A stretch of DNA of 64,000 bases from Rhypophila decipiens. Its lineage: Eukaryota > Ascomycota > Sordariomycetes > Sordariales > Naviculisporaceae. Below the pieces are notes generated by a model, which saw nothing but the letters and a program-made list of their open reading frames with translations, was not told where the DNA came from and did not search any database. This document shows, in pieces, positions 9,363 to 20,698 of the stretch. Both the position numbers and the translations under genes were made by a program. Every line of letters starts with the position of its first letter. Position 1 is the stretch's first letter. The DNA lies in the NCBI GenBank assembly GCA_033297075.1, contig MU858192.1, positions 1-64,000 of the forward strand, written 5' to 3'.

Positions 9363-9844
9363 ATGGATCCGCCCTCTCAAAACTCCCAGGAACGTAAGAC
9401 CCCCACTTGAAACTTGAACTTTTGCAAAAGGCCGCTGACACTTTGAATTTAGTCGACGATCTTCTTGAATTTTTGTGCGACGTTAAACGCAACTGGAATA
9501 CGAAAGAAAACGGTTCGTTCGTTCCCAAGAAGACCGACAACACAATTGGCTTGGACTCTAAGCGCGATGACATTCCCATCCATAACGCCCGGTCAAATTC
9601 TCGTCCGGCAATCGCGAACGAGACATGGCATGCATTGAACATGATCACGAAGGCAGAGGAGGGGGACAGGCATGAGCGTGTTGCAATCTTCAAATCGAAT
9701 GAAGAGATACTCAAGACCAACCAGCAGATACTCAAGACCAACCAGGAGATTCTCAAGACCCAGGCGGAGGCGAGAAAACAACGAGGAGAGGTCATGGACA
9801 GGATTCTGCGTGCTGCACCTCGCGATCAGAATAAGGGCAACTGA
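9363..9844 (+). CDS. Small coiled-coil repeat protein, 140 aa
   Basis: Exon 1 is 9363-9393 and exon 2 is 9453-9844. The 59-nt intron has a GTAAGA donor and an AATTTAG acceptor; the join is in frame. The product is charged and helical. Three consecutive seven-residue units, EEILKTN, QQILKTN and QEILKTQ (about residues 95-115), form a perfect heptad pattern expected of a short coiled coil; the DNA is a 21-nt tandem repeat. No signal peptide, membrane segment or known domain. Another coiled-coil gene of unknown function starts 560 bp downstream on the same strand. Function unknown. Confidence 0.6.
9704..9766 (+). repeat. 21-nt tandem repeat, 3 copies, within coding sequence
   Basis: Units at 9704-9724, 9725-9745 and 9746-9766, starting GAGATACTCAAGACCAAC. 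The first two are nearly identical and the third more diverged. They encode the heptads of the coiled-coil protein. Confidence 0.85.
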
Positions 9845-10402
9845 ATTCTTTGGAAGGCCGGGATATCAGCCGGCTTCGATAATGGACCAAAACAGCCATC
9901 AGTTCACGGGACTTCACTGAGTGGCTTTGATTCTGGTCCTGGTTCGGCAAAGGTCACTGGTCTACACAACACGATTTAGCTTCGCACCAGACGTACCTGT
10001 AATATGGTAGACATTGCCCTCGATGAGTTTATAGAATGGGATATTAATCACAAGTGGAACTTGAACCAACGTGGTAGAGCCAGTACCACGTGTTTGCTCA
10101 GCTCTCCTGTGTTGTGACTGTTGACGCGGTTCCTCTGCTCGTAGTCAGTTCCCGCTGTATGGCTGTCACGGGGCTTCGGTCGCACCTTCCTGAGCTCTGC
10201 CTTTTGCCTTTGCACCTTCCCTTCGATCTGAAAAATAGTCGAAAAAGCGCGGAAAGCAGTCGACGAAAGGTGGGTCCTGCGGAGAAATCGTTCCCGACAC
10301 GCAGCTGGCTAGAAATTGTTTTCCTCGCCCCTCCTGCAACCTTCCCTTCTACAACTTTCAAACAATCACAGAGAAGGAAAGAAGCGTCCTTGCAGTTCAG
10401 AA
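9845..10402. other. Intergenic spacer
   Basis: No gene recognised. The last 100 bp before 10403 are rich in CT and CAAACAATC-like motifs typical of fungal 5' UTRs. Confidence 0.4.
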
Positions 10403-11583
10403 ATGGCGAGAAACAGACGCGGCCCGAGACTTCGTCGTCCGCCCGCAATACAGCTAGACTTCCAGTCTGAAGTGGTTCAACAGGCCATTCGAGATATGCT
10501 TGAGGGGTTCATTGATCCTCACCCGACCTCGACTCCAATGCAGCCCGCGCGTGTCAACTTTGCCCGCGACTCTGACTCGAATAAAGTCCAGAGCTGCATG
10601 ACAACTGCGCAATCCAGGGACTTCAATAATCCCCAGCAACCGGCACTTCGCAACCACTGTCCGAAAGCAAATCATCCACCAGGTCTGCACAGCAAACATC
10701 TCAGCCTAAGCCTATCGACGCAAACCACTGGACGACCAATCCACCCAGAGGTCCCAGAGCAACCTATGGGAGCAATGCATCCAACGCTTCTGCAAACCAG
10801 GCTTTCCAGAAGTTTGGATCCGTTGGGAGGAATAGATCCGACGGTTTTGCAAACCAAGCTTCCCGACAACCTTCTAATCCTTATTTTAACAATGCGATGT
10901 TCGCTCCTCCAAGTTCTCCGCCACCGGTTGCAGCCCATCCAGATAGAAACGCCAACTCAAGTCCGTCGCCCAATCCTCCAGTCCAGCCTCAGCCCACCAA
11001 GAACGCTTCTGCCAACAGCCCAACTTGCGCGTCTGGTCAGGCCTCGCCAGTGCCGACTCTGTTTGGCAGAGTAGGTGCTCAGAAGCCGCAAACAGGTCCA
11101 GAGAACCCAGCCAAAACGCAAATCACCCCATCGACCTTTCGTAAGCGTCAGGCGGACGACCAATCTTCTACATTGGATCCATCCCAGGATGCCCTGCACC
11201 CAAAAAAACTGTTGAAGAGAGAACCCTCGGACGAGTCTCGGATCAACCAAGCAAAGGCAAACTCGACCCCCGCGACCAACGCCAACCCTCCCGACTTTGT
11301 GTTCTCATCATCCTGGACAAGTTCGAAGGAGGTGCAATCGGTTGGTTCCAAAATCAAGGAGCTTCAGGAGGAGATCAAGAAGCGAGACAGGACGATCCTG
11401 AGACGTCGAGAACTGAACGCCTGGAGAGAGGAGCGGCGGCAAAAGCTATCAGCGAGAAGAGCCATCTGCCAGAACGAGCTCAAAGAATGCTATGACAAGC
11501 TCAAAGAAACCCATGACAATCTGGCCAAGATCCAGAAGGAAGAGGAAGATTTGGAGGAGCAGTTTCGGGAGAAGACTTCTTAA
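10403..11583 (+). CDS. Pro/Ser/Asn-rich protein with C-terminal coiled coil, about 364 aa
   Basis: The ATG at 10403 opens one frame (MARNRRGPRLRRPPAIQLDF) and the rest is coding in another (FQKFGSVGRNRSDGFANQ onward). My best join is 10403-10550 with 10637-11583, an 86-nt intron with a weak GTGTCA donor, a CTGAC-like branch site and a CCCCAG acceptor. The exact join is uncertain and a frameshift is the alternative. The N-terminus is basic, the middle (residues 50-270) is low-complexity and probably disordered, with a basic bipartite-like stretch (FRKRQ, then KKLLKREP). The last 85 residues form a strong coiled coil (IKELQEEIKKRDRTILRRRE to EEEDLEEQFREK). No known family. A dispersed repeat lies 300 bp downstream. 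Confidence 0.6.
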
Positions 11584-11888
11584 AAGAAGATGGAGGAGGT
11601 CCATGAGAATAGTGCATGAATGGGGCAATGGTATCTACCCGAGCTGGGCAGAGGTGAAAATGCTATCTGTCAAGAAAAGAGATCAAGAGGGGAGTGTGGT
11701 CATGTTAGTTTATATTGTGTCAGGGTTGTGATTGTAATTACCAAGATTTCATGTGACATGGTCCACCCCATAAGGGAAACAAATATAAGTGTTGGTAGAG
11801 AACCAAGCAGGTAGCACGCAGTATTTTGTCATCGCCCTACAATGATAGTTAACGTTTGTATTTCTGCTTATCGGGGCTTCATAAACAT

Positions 11889-12045
11889 GCACCACTACTT
11901 TCACATACAAGCACCAGTCCAATTTAACTTTCCAGCCCAGTCGGGGCATCCTTTTGGACCAGTCAAGGTATTTCTTCTCATCCAGTCAGGGAATTTATTC
12001 CTGCAATTCAAAGTATCTATTCAACACGTAGTGCCTCTTTATAAA
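11889..12045 (+). repeat. Dispersed 23-nt repeat array, copy A
   Basis: Bases 11889-11940 match 53067-53118 at about 47 of 52 positions, nearly all differences being transitions. They are followed by degenerate units of the form CCAGTCAAGG plus TATTTNTTC or ATTTATTCC, as in copy C. It lies downstream of the coiled-coil gene ending at 11583. Confidence 0.7.
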
Positions 12046-12649
12046 AGGACTAACTTAGTACCGGTATACTAGAGTAGTAGGGCCTGAATATTAAGCGCCT
12101 ACATCACACCAAGGCATATACCTGATCGTCCTGCTTTCGAGCGGAGCTGTAGGCCTTGCATTTCCTCCCAGCCAATGCTAACATGGTGGACATAATACAA
12201 CTTTACTCCTGGGCGGTCTTGTTGAGCTTGGGGTTCAGGTTATTATCAGGCCAAGACCCTGAGTGAATTTGCATCTATAAAAAGGACAAGTGTTGCTTCA
12301 GATATGCCACTTGGTTTGGACCCATGGCCTCAAGCTCATCTCTTTTTCTAGTCTCTGGGTGCACTGGCGTCCCAACATCTGAAATTAGAGCGTGGCCATT
12401 ACGCGTATGCCTCATCTCCGAGAACCATGGATGACCTTAGTATTTAGAGGCCGGGTGATGCTACTCTCGCCGTCCGATCATCAACCCGGCCCCGTGGGGG
12501 TATTAAGCCTCCTTGGCCATGGGGGAAAACTCAAGATGACTTCCACTAGCCCCTGATAGCAGCCGGGATGCGTAACCGTTATCCCTCAAGCGATTCAGGG
12601 GTCGAGATCAGGTCGAAAATATCCTCAGGCAACTATGGCCTCCTACAGT

Positions 12650-12657
12650 CTATATAA
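12650..12657 (+). promoter_or_regulatory. TATA box of the secreted barrel protein gene
   Basis: CTATATAA in a GC-moderate context about 225 bp upstream of the ATG at 12880. Part of the distance is the 5' UTR intron described next. Confidence 0.5.
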
Positions 12658-12752
12658 CAAACCCTTCCGGCCTCCCAAGAACCTACTCCTCTACTCTTCT
12701 CCACCATCCTCAACACAAGCAGACGGCCTCCTCTCCTTAAACATCAACACCG

Positions 12753-12811
12753 GTTAGTATCCCTGGCATCGAGACACTCCCTGCAAAAAAAGAAAAACTA
12801 ACAACCTCCAG
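12753..12811 (+). other. 5' UTR intron
   Basis: Donor GTTAGT at 12753, branch-like CTAAC at 12798-12802 and acceptor CCTCCAG at 12811 (or CAG three bases later). It contains no start codon in frame with the downstream gene. Confidence 0.5.
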
Positions 12812-12879
12812 CAGTCACTCCAGACTCTCCTTAACAAGCAAAACCAAGTCCAATCCCTCGACAACTTGAACCCGCCAAG

Positions 12880-13293
12880 ATGTTCTCCAAGACCCTCATC
12901 GCAGCCATCCTCGGCTACGCCGGCATCGTCAACGCCATCCCCACCACAATCAACACTAACGATGACATCTCCGCCCACGACACCACCGTCGGCAACGCCA
13001 AGATGACATGGTGCTACCCCGGGCTCGGCGCATGCGGCCAGAACCGCGGCGATGGCGACCTGGTCGTGGCCGTCGACCCGACCGTCTACGGCAACTGGCC
13101 CAACCCCAACCTCGCCCCCATCTGCAACAGAAAGATGCGCGTCAACTACCAGGGCAGATCGATCGTCCTCACCGTGGTCGACAAGTGCCCCAGCTGCCCG
13201 CCTAATGGGCTCGATCTCACACCCGCTGCGTGGAGACAATTGGTCGGCAGCACGGATCTTGGTCCTCAGTATGGTAGTTGGGATTTTATCTAA
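12880..13293 (+). CDS. Secreted double-psi beta-barrel (RlpA/barwin-like) protein, 137 aa
   Basis: Single exon. Residues 1-19 form a signal peptide (MFSKTLIAAILGYAGIVNA). After a short spacer, the double-psi beta-barrel pattern is clear: TWCYPGLGACGQ, then GDLVVAVDPTVYG, ICNRKMRVNYQGRSIVLTVV, DKCPSCPP with a Gly-Leu-Asp-Leu-Thr-Pro turn, and a C-terminal YGSWDFI. The paired Cys residues fit disulfides of this extracellular fold. Related fungal proteins include expansin-like, cerato-platanin-adjacent and plant-barwin-like small proteins; some bind polysaccharide or act on plants, but there is no catalytic proof here. No carbohydrate-binding module is attached. High coding GC compared with the flanks. 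Confidence 0.85.
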   Translation: MFSKTLIAAILGYAGIVNAIPTTINTNDDISAHDTTVGNAKMTWCYPGLGACGQNRGDGDLVVAVDPTVYGNWPNPNLAPICNRKMRVNYQGRSIVLTVVDKCPSCPPNGLDLTPAAWRQLVGSTDLGPQYGSWDFI

Positions 13294-14111
13294 GTGGAAT
13301 CAGCGAGCGCACTTTGAGTCTGTTCTGTCTGGCTGGTTGAGGGATTTATTTTTCTTTGACTGGATAGATGGATAGATGGATTGGTGCGTGCGACTTACAC
13401 AATCTTTTGGACGTCAGCGTCGTCTACGACATTCAATTGGCAGCAGCTCATCCTGGACGCTTGGGAGGGGGTTTGGGGCTGGAGACGGAGACGGAGACAT
13501 TCTGGCAGGCGACTTTTCTTTTTTCGTTTCTTCGGGGAGGTTGGCTGCATGTGCATGGATGGCAAGACAAGACAGACCAAGGAAGAAGGCATCGCGGTGT
13601 TAAGTGGGTCGATCAAGCACAGCCTAGCCTACCTAGTAGCCATTTGCATTGGTGGGGATATTTCAATTCATCAGCTTTAGCTCTCAATCAAAATCAATCA
13701 ATTGAGGCATAATCAACCGATCACGGACCTTCCTTCAACTTATATTGATTTGTCATTGTGCCTGGTTGCCGGGTGTTGCTTATAAGTGATAGCCTCTGCT
13801 GTTGTGGAATGTGGATACCCCTTAAGACTTACAAGGCAAGGAAGGCGTGACCTTGAGCCTTGCCCACACTAAAGACAAACTCTTGACATCATCTCCAAAC
13901 CCCCAGGAATCTAAATGCGAACCACGTATCCAAAAGATCAAACAGGACATGGCAAGAATAAGATAGCAACGGCCGGGTTGATAAAATACAAGCAAGGCCA
14001 ACCCAGCGCAAGACACCTGCATGAATCATTTGAATTCGCTACCAAGGTATGTATGTACTTTCCCAACCACTTGTCGCGAAGCTTCCTACCTTATCCAGAC
14101 ATAATCCATCA
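13294..14111. other. Spacer between convergent genes
   Basis: Short overlapping frames only. Nothing recognised. Confidence 0.5.
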
Positions 14112-16091
14112 TTATCCCCTAGCGCCAAGGGAAGTAACACCCCTCAAAAACGCCCCCAGCACCTTTACCTCCCCCTTCCCAAGTCGATCCCAAGCACCCC
14201 GTTTATTCCCCTCCCCCCAGCGCATAACCCCCAGTCCGTTCCACATCAACCCGGCAACAGACGCGACAAACCCGACCTGAAGAAGAATAAACCCGCCCAC
14301 CATACCAGGATACCGTCCCTTTTTGTACTCGAGATACTGGCCCCGTGTGTTGACCATCATAATCGCCTTTGCTTCACCAACCCACATGGCGAGAGACCAG
14401 CAGAAACAACTGTTAAACATGCCTATCACGCTCGCTATAATCATGGACAATGCTCCCAGGCCGAATATCATGTCTTTGGTGTAAATGAGCCACCAGCCCC
14501 AGCGGTATCCAAGTTTATCTTTGCGAGAGGGGGAGTCGAGTTTGACAAAGAAATAAGTAAGAAAGGGACTGATTACCCATAACCCAAAGACGGTGATGAC
14601 CCAGACGTGCCGGCAGGAAAAGCCCATGGGGACGGCTTCCCAGTGGAGGATGAACGACGCTATAAAGCTTGCTATTACGGGGATTGTGGCTAGGATAGGG
14701 AGGGATAGACGGATGAGTTTGTCTCGACCGGTGGAGTAATACAAGGTTCGGGTTTTGTGGGGGCGGAAGCCGTAGATGCTTCCTGTGCTTCGTTGGGAGG
14801 TGAAGAATGCTGACCAGGAGCTGGTGTGGAAGTTTAGGTGAGCGCCGGCTTCCAATTCCTCGTCATCCTGGTCTTGGCGATGGGGATTCAAGTCACGGAG
14901 GGCCCATCCCTCATGGTCTAGGGGGGAAGCTGGATCGACATGACCGCCATCGCGGAGATACTGCGGCGGCAAAGTTTTGTCGAGAAGATCCAACAAGGGA
15001 CGTAGGTTTGACCTTTGCGAGGGAAATCCGCCCAGGAGATTGGAGAGTAACGCTACTGGGATTAGCCAACTTAGCATGAGGGCCGCCCCAATCCTGCCTC
15101 CAGGAGTATTTTCGTTATTTTGTGTGATCTGGTCAATGAACTCGGAGGATAGTTGGAAGAGGTACAATCCGACGGCCATGCCTGTACGGAGGAATTCGTT
15201 GGTTCGGTCGTCGACTAGGCATAGAGCTGTGTCGAGCCATTGGTCGATTGCCTCGTTTGGCGATCGTGTGGCGGCTTGAGAAGAGGATGAGGCATTGGAC
15301 GGGGCAGAGGGAGAAAATTCTGATGCTGGGTTGCCGAGCATCCTTATGGTCCGTTCGTAGAATTGACGTGGAGAGGTCATTTGGTATCCTGCTAGCTCTT
15401 CAAAGCCACCGAGCACGGTGGCTATTATTCGGATCCGCTCTGAGGGCCCAGGAGCTGGGATATCGAGAGAGGCGTTCCGGGTATCTGGGGCATTTGTTGA
15501 GTCTCGGGAATTGACCGCAGTGACTTGGATTTGCACTGCCCCATGGTCGTTTTTGTCGGCCTTGTTGGCGGTTTCCACGGACAAGATGGTGTTGGCGCTC
15601 CTCCGGTCGGGATCTTGAGCGTGGAGCCTTGGGCCACTCGCCAGTCGAGCAGCCTCAACCGCTCTTCTAGCGACCTGGTGGCAGATGTGCCACTCGTAGA
15701 GCTTGTCCAGCAAGGACCAAGTTACATCGATAGGATCCCCTAGTGCGTGGATAATGCCCATCATAATGCGCCTCTCGACGGGCGAGAGATTGATATTGCT
15801 GACCAGGACAACTATGGGCACCACCCAGTCGACCACACGCGACGCCGAGTCGGGATAGTACCCCCAGTCAACACCACAGAAGGCCTGGCATCCTTTGAGC
15901 GTCAGCAACGGGTTCTTCAGGTTGGCTTTTGTCCCATCGATGAAGAGTCGGCCCATGCATGCTGGGCTACTCGTCACATTGGAGTTCTCTAGGAAGTCTG
16001 TGATTTTGTTGTAGCAGTAGGTCCGCTCAAAGATGTCACCCCATGTGGCGTTGAAGCCAGCTAGACATGCTGGATCGATGTTGTCTGACAT
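14112..16091 (-). CDS. Large multi-pass membrane protein, 659 aa, unknown function
   Basis: Single exon from the ATG at 16091. The N-terminal 75 residues are Cys-containing (for example GCQAFCGVDWG) and look lumenal or extracellular. A membrane helix follows (VVDWVVPIVVLVSNINL), then a long soluble segment, a second hydrophobic region (GAALMLSWLIPVALLSNLLGG), an acidic linker, and four or five helices near the C-terminus (PILATIPVIASFIASFI, VWVITVFGLWVISPFL, FGLGALSMIIASVIGMF, GGFILLQVGFVASVAG). This layout is common among uncharacterised membrane proteins of filamentous ascomycetes. No transporter or enzyme motif recognised. A TATAAAG on the minus strand lies about 140 bp upstream. Confidence 0.8.
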   Translation of the reverse strand: MSDNIDPACLAGFNATWGDIFERTYCYNKITDFLENSNVTSSPACMGRLFIDGTKANLKNPLLTLKGCQAFCGVDWGYYPDSASRVVDWVVPIVVLVSNINLSPVERRIMMGIIHALGDPIDVTWSLLDKLYEWHICHQVARRAVEAARLASGPRLHAQDPDRRSANTILSVETANKADKNDHGAVQIQVTAVNSRDSTNAPDTRNASLDIPAPGPSERIRIIATVLGGFEELAGYQMTSPRQFYERTIRMLGNPASEFSPSAPSNASSSSQAATRSPNEAIDQWLDTALCLVDDRTNEFLRTGMAVGLYLFQLSSEFIDQITQNNENTPGGRIGAALMLSWLIPVALLSNLLGGFPSQRSNLRPLLDLLDKTLPPQYLRDGGHVDPASPLDHEGWALRDLNPHRQDQDDEELEAGAHLNFHTSSWSAFFTSQRSTGSIYGFRPHKTRTLYYSTGRDKLIRLSLPILATIPVIASFIASFILHWEAVPMGFSCRHVWVITVFGLWVISPFLTYFFVKLDSPSRKDKLGYRWGWWLIYTKDMIFGLGALSMIIASVIGMFNSCFCWSLAMWVGEAKAIMMVNTRGQYLEYKKGRYPGMVGGFILLQVGFVASVAGLMWNGLGVMRWGEGNKRGAWDRLGKGEVKVLGAFLRGVTSLGARG

Positions 16092-17426
16092 GTTGATTCT
16101 CGGCGAAGGGCTGACGAGAAAGAATGATTCAGGTTGGTTGGCACTCGGACATTATCAAAATGATATTCATTGTACAACGACGCTAGAAATTGTTGAATTG
16201 TCCGAGTGCCGGTAAGTCTCGACGAGAAAAGCGTTACTCTTTATAACAAGTCAATAAATGAGCGACAAAGAGAGTGATTAATAGTTACCAGATCCCACCC
16301 ATCATAGGAACCCTCACTTCTGAGAACCATCACCAGACCATTATGGCCGCTTCATGGTCCATATGTGCTGCAAAAGAAATGCAGCCATTCACAGAGTCGG
16401 AAGATCGCAACTGCCAGTCTGTCAAACGACAGAGCCTGACGGTTTCGCCTTGACGGCTTGGCGCCACCCGACGGCTGAAAACCTGCACATCAAGAAAGCA
16501 CGGATAATGTCCAATCAAGTACGCACGTGTTGGAGCAGTCGACTACCAGTGGGCCATCCAACATATATCCGATCGGTGGGCCAAGTTCTTGTTCCAGGGC
16601 TGAGACCTGCATGGCGTCAATAGACAGCTGCCACAAAACCGGTACTTCCTTGCCATTTGGCATTCGTCTGCATGCGCCTCCACACAATTTCCGTTTCGAC
16701 CTTTTGTTACCAGTTCTAGAACAATAAGAAACGCGGGGGTGGGGACGACCTGCAGCTCGGTGTGCCGGCACCTGTCCTTCCGGGTTCCGTCACTTCGGTC
16801 TGATGGGTGATGAGCTAACTTCTCTCGAGTTTCTGGGACTTCTGGGGCAAGCACACTGGGCTATTTGTGAAAACATGTGCAAATGTGTGACACATTTGAA
16901 CAGGAAAAGGGCTAGAAGGTTGACCTCCCTTAGGTAGGAATGTCGAAAATGATGCACTCCCCAGCCGTGTCAGTCTCTGGTGAATTCGGGAGGTCTTTGA
17001 TTTCGTGAACACACCACTTCTCTAGTGTTTGCTTCCTTCTTGTCTAAATGCTCTTTGTTGCGGACGCTAGAGTTAAAAGGTTGGTATACAGCTTGATGAA
17101 ATACCGTAAATACCCTAACGTTAACTTATCTTATTATACATCGGTCCTTGGCGCCGTGGTTTAGAGTGAATACCGTATCTTTGGGGTGGGTGGGGTCGCT
17201 GGGGCGGGAGGTACATCCCGCAAAAAACACTGTGGCTGAGATCTGAGACTACCTTGGTCCTAAGAAAACTCAGAAGCTCCTTGCTCCTCGACTCATTTGA
17301 TTTGGTAGTATATCCTGACTAATATCTAATGACCATTCTTATGTGCACTTAGTCTGTGCTCTCCTCAACACTCTCTCATCAAATTGATATTGGAGAAGTC
17401 GGTGACTCACCATAATCCAGCCCAAC
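16092..17426. other. Intergenic, nothing recognised
   Basis: Contains the promoter side of the membrane-protein gene and the 3' side of the P450 gene. Small frames at 16330-17012 lack domains or bias. Confidence 0.5.
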
Positions 17427-19317
17427 TCATTGCCTCCTGCTCCAAACAAGTGGCGATCGCTCGGGGTGGAGCATCTGAAGCAGCAGGACCGGCGCTGAAT
17501 CAGTCTTTATCTGGTGCAGTACTCTTTTGCGCGCGTCATCTCGACTCTCCCCCTTGCTGATGAAGGCCGGCTCAACCCGCCAGTCCCGAAACAGACAGGC
17601 CATGGTGGCGACGAACTCGATTTGCGAAAACTTTCTGCCGGGACAGTCCCGGATGCCATCAGACCAGGGGAGGAAGGTGCCGCGTTTGGGAGTGATGATT
17701 TCCTCCTTCTCCTCCTGCTGCTGATCTGGACTCGTACTGGGTGGGTTGGCGTCGTTATTTGCGGAAGCTTGACCAGAGTCGTTCTGGATGCGGATCCAGC
17801 GAGAAGGCCGCCAAACGAGAGAATCATCGGACCAGTAATTAGGGTCAGTCTGAAGAGAGGAGTAGCTAAGGGCCACCATAGTCTTGGGCGGTATCAAAAT
17901 CATCTGGTCACCAACGCGCAAGGAAACCGTCTTGGCATCGGTCCACTTGGCCAGTGGCACAGGGTTATAAAGGCGTAAAGTCTCCAGGAGGACCGACAGA
18001 CAGCGCCTCAGACGCGGGAAGTCGGCTTTATAGCTCCACTCGGCTGAACTACGACTTCCGAGGACGCGGTGCAGCTCCTCGGATATCCAGTCCTGCACCG
18101 TTGGGTTGGCTGCCATAAAGTAGATGGCAAATGTCAGTGTGTGGGTGATGGTATCGTGACCGGCAAAGTTTAGGACAAACATGTTGCCGTAGATCTCGCT
18201 CTCTGTCAGCCCGCCCGATGCCTTGGCTTCTTCCTGCGAGGCGTGCACCAACGAGGTCATAAATGGGCTGCCTGTCTTGGTGGTTGTTTGTGATGGAGGG
18301 CCAGAGTAGGCTAGTTTTCCTTCTTCGTACATGTCGGTCATGTACTGCTGAAACGCCACACATGCCTGATGGACCTGGCCAAGCTGGAGGTTGCCGACTC
18401 GGCGAGGAAGCCACGGTTTGGCAAGAAACTTGGGTCCCAGCACCAGGATTAGGATGCAGTTCTCCAATATTGTTTGTAGAGAGTCCTTGTAGCTGGTCGA
18501 ACCTGACGCCTTCCTCTCGTCGTGACCTTGGAACTTGAAAGATTTCCCGAATCCTGCTCTGGAGAGCACGTGAAGAGAGAGGGTCCGCATATCTTCAGCG
18601 ACAGTGTTTACCGAGGGTTTCGGTGCCCAATAACGAAGCATATCTGTGGCCAAGACAAGACTTTCTGACCACACGATTTCGTTATTAGGCTCGTTGAAGC
18701 ACGCCGACATTATCTTTCGTTGCACCTTCCATCGTGAAGGTTCGACCTGGAAAAGAACAACCATGCGTTAATTCGAACTCGTAGGGTTGGCAGACCGCGC
18801 GGTGGCTTACTGTGGATATGTTTGGTCCAAAGACATTGAGCATCTCTAAGCCACCACTGTCAGATCTTGGCTTTCGTTCTCTTGAAACTGGATATGATGA
18901 TAGCTAGTGGTGCGTACCGGTGAGTTGGCTACAGCGAGGAAAATCGGCTCCCCTTCGCAGAACTTCGGCCGCTGCATCGGGTTCGCCAATGTACAGCCAG
19001 ATCCGCGAGGGGGACACCATGGCAAAGACACCCCCGAGTTCATGATGTGCACGGTACCTATCCGTTATCTCCCAGCCCCGCCAATTGTACCTCGAGAAGC
19101 TTGTCCTTGTTGCAAAGGGAAGAAGGTTGAAAAAGGGAAGCAGTTTGGTATCGACGATGGACCAAAGACGGTGGGTATGGTCAAATGGAAGGAGACAGAC
19201 TGGAACGCCCATCCGGCGGGCAGTCAGATAATTCCCAAGCAGACAGTAACTCCAATACGAAATCCGTAGCGCCCCCACGCCCAAGAAAGAGGCGAGAACC
19301 AGGGTGAGGAGAGACAT
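17427..19317 (-). CDS. Cytochrome P450 monooxygenase, about 584 aa
   Basis: Exons 19317-18918, 18845-18811 (35 nt) and 18746-17427; phases add up and donors are GTACGC and GTAAGC. The N-terminal hydrophobic anchor (MSLLTLVLASFLGVGALRIS) places it in the ER membrane. Key elements: exon 2 encodes MLNVFGPNIST; the I-helix oxygen-binding motif AGHDT lies in NFAGHDTITHTL; the K-helix ExxR is ETLR; the heme loop is LPWSDGIRDCPGRKF with the Cys ligand near residue 513. It is a microsomal class II P450 that needs a reductase. The substrate is unknown. Longer than the usual 500-550 aa because of an acidic low-complexity insert (PDQQQEEKEE). The ATG is in frame with an upstream GTG-initiated extension that I do not use. 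Confidence 0.9.
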
Positions 19318-20698
19318 GACGATTGCGATAAAGCCTTGACAAGGCGTCACAAGCACACAGAATCAACAGAGTTGAGAAGGAAGCCAAAAGAGACAAAAGG
19401 AATGGCGAGCGAGAATCTGCGAGGGAAAGCTTGGGAGCGCCGCAGCAGAGGGCGAGGTTGGTGGAGAGAGAATGAGCAGATGGGGGCCGAGACCTAATGG
19501 GTGGGCGAGAATTGAGGGTCCGTCCCAAGGCGGCTCGCAGGCAATTGCCCAATAACGGCGGAAATCGGACATGTATTCCGTACCTGTTTTATCCGCTTTT
19601 TCGGTGTGGTTCATCGTGCATTTTGCACAGTGCACACACGCGCCCCTTGGACAGTTGGCCCGCGAGGCTGACGAAAGTCCCGTGCTGGGCAGTACTAATG
19701 CAGATAGAATTTAGAGCGTGCCCAGACTCGCCGAACAACAACAACAACAACAACCCCAGGGGGGAGGGCGGGGAGTCAGCATGGAGTGCCCCGGGGGCAA
19801 AGGGGATGAGGGATGGAGTGGTTGGGATCGAAGACTTCGAAGTTGAGTTTGCCAGGCAGCACAGTAGCACTTTTGCCGTCCAATATAAGATATTTACGGG
19901 ACTCTTCCCAACCAACCACTGAAGCCCTGCTGCCAATTGCTGGCAGAATTATTTGTTGGTAGCACTATGTGTTGGTGGCATTAATCTGTTGGTAGTATTA
20001 TTTATGTGTTGGTGCCACGCGCATTAATTAATCGGTGGTCGCAATGCAACCCAATGGTTCCTGAGGCCGTCACCCCCAGTCGCGGAAAGGTGCCTCTGCC
20101 AACACGGGACGGTCCGGCCTTGTTGTAAGCATTTTGTTTCATCCACACCGTTGATTATCTCGAACTCGGCAATGAACAAAACGAGGTAGTTGCAGTTGAG
20201 GAGGCAGCGGAGATAGTATTGATCCAGCAGGGCCCAAAATATTGCTCCCCTTAAGTAAGGTTGATCAACTGAACATGATGAAATGGCAGGATCTCTTCAG
20301 CACGGCAGGGAGCAAGCACCTTGGACTACTATTGGCATCTGGAGATTTCGGGGTTGATTATTGCCTTTCCGTCACCCGGTGTTGCTAACAAGTCTCGAGG
20401 TTCGCAGGTGATCTCGGAAGGGTGATTGCCCAGGTTGGTAATCAATGCTCCCGGTTCACATAAAGAGTAATGCCGTGCAAAAAGAAAAGAAATAACCAAA
20501 AAAGATAACGAAGCAAAGCAAGATGTATATTTCTATGACCAGTTAAAGACAGGACTACCATCAGTCGGTAGGTACTCAATCGGCGAGTCGATCGCGTAAG
20601 TATATCCAGCTCGACGCCATCATGTTGTTGGGTGTTATTCAGTTACTATCTACTATCTCTTTTCCAAAAGACCATCGTGCCCTTCCCGTCAATGCACT
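19318..20698. other. Intergenic with a short CAA repeat
   Basis: A (CAA)n tract lies at about 19733-19754. Around 19940-20020 the motif GTTGGTAG/GTTGGTG recurs. No gene recognised. Confidence 0.5.

Larger units (their letters stand above)
11584..12879. other. Intergenic, holds repeat copy A and the promoter of the barrel gene
   Basis: Apart from the repeat at 11889-12045 and the promoter/5' UTR elements after 12640, no gene is seen. Several small frames here have no coding character. Confidence 0.5.
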
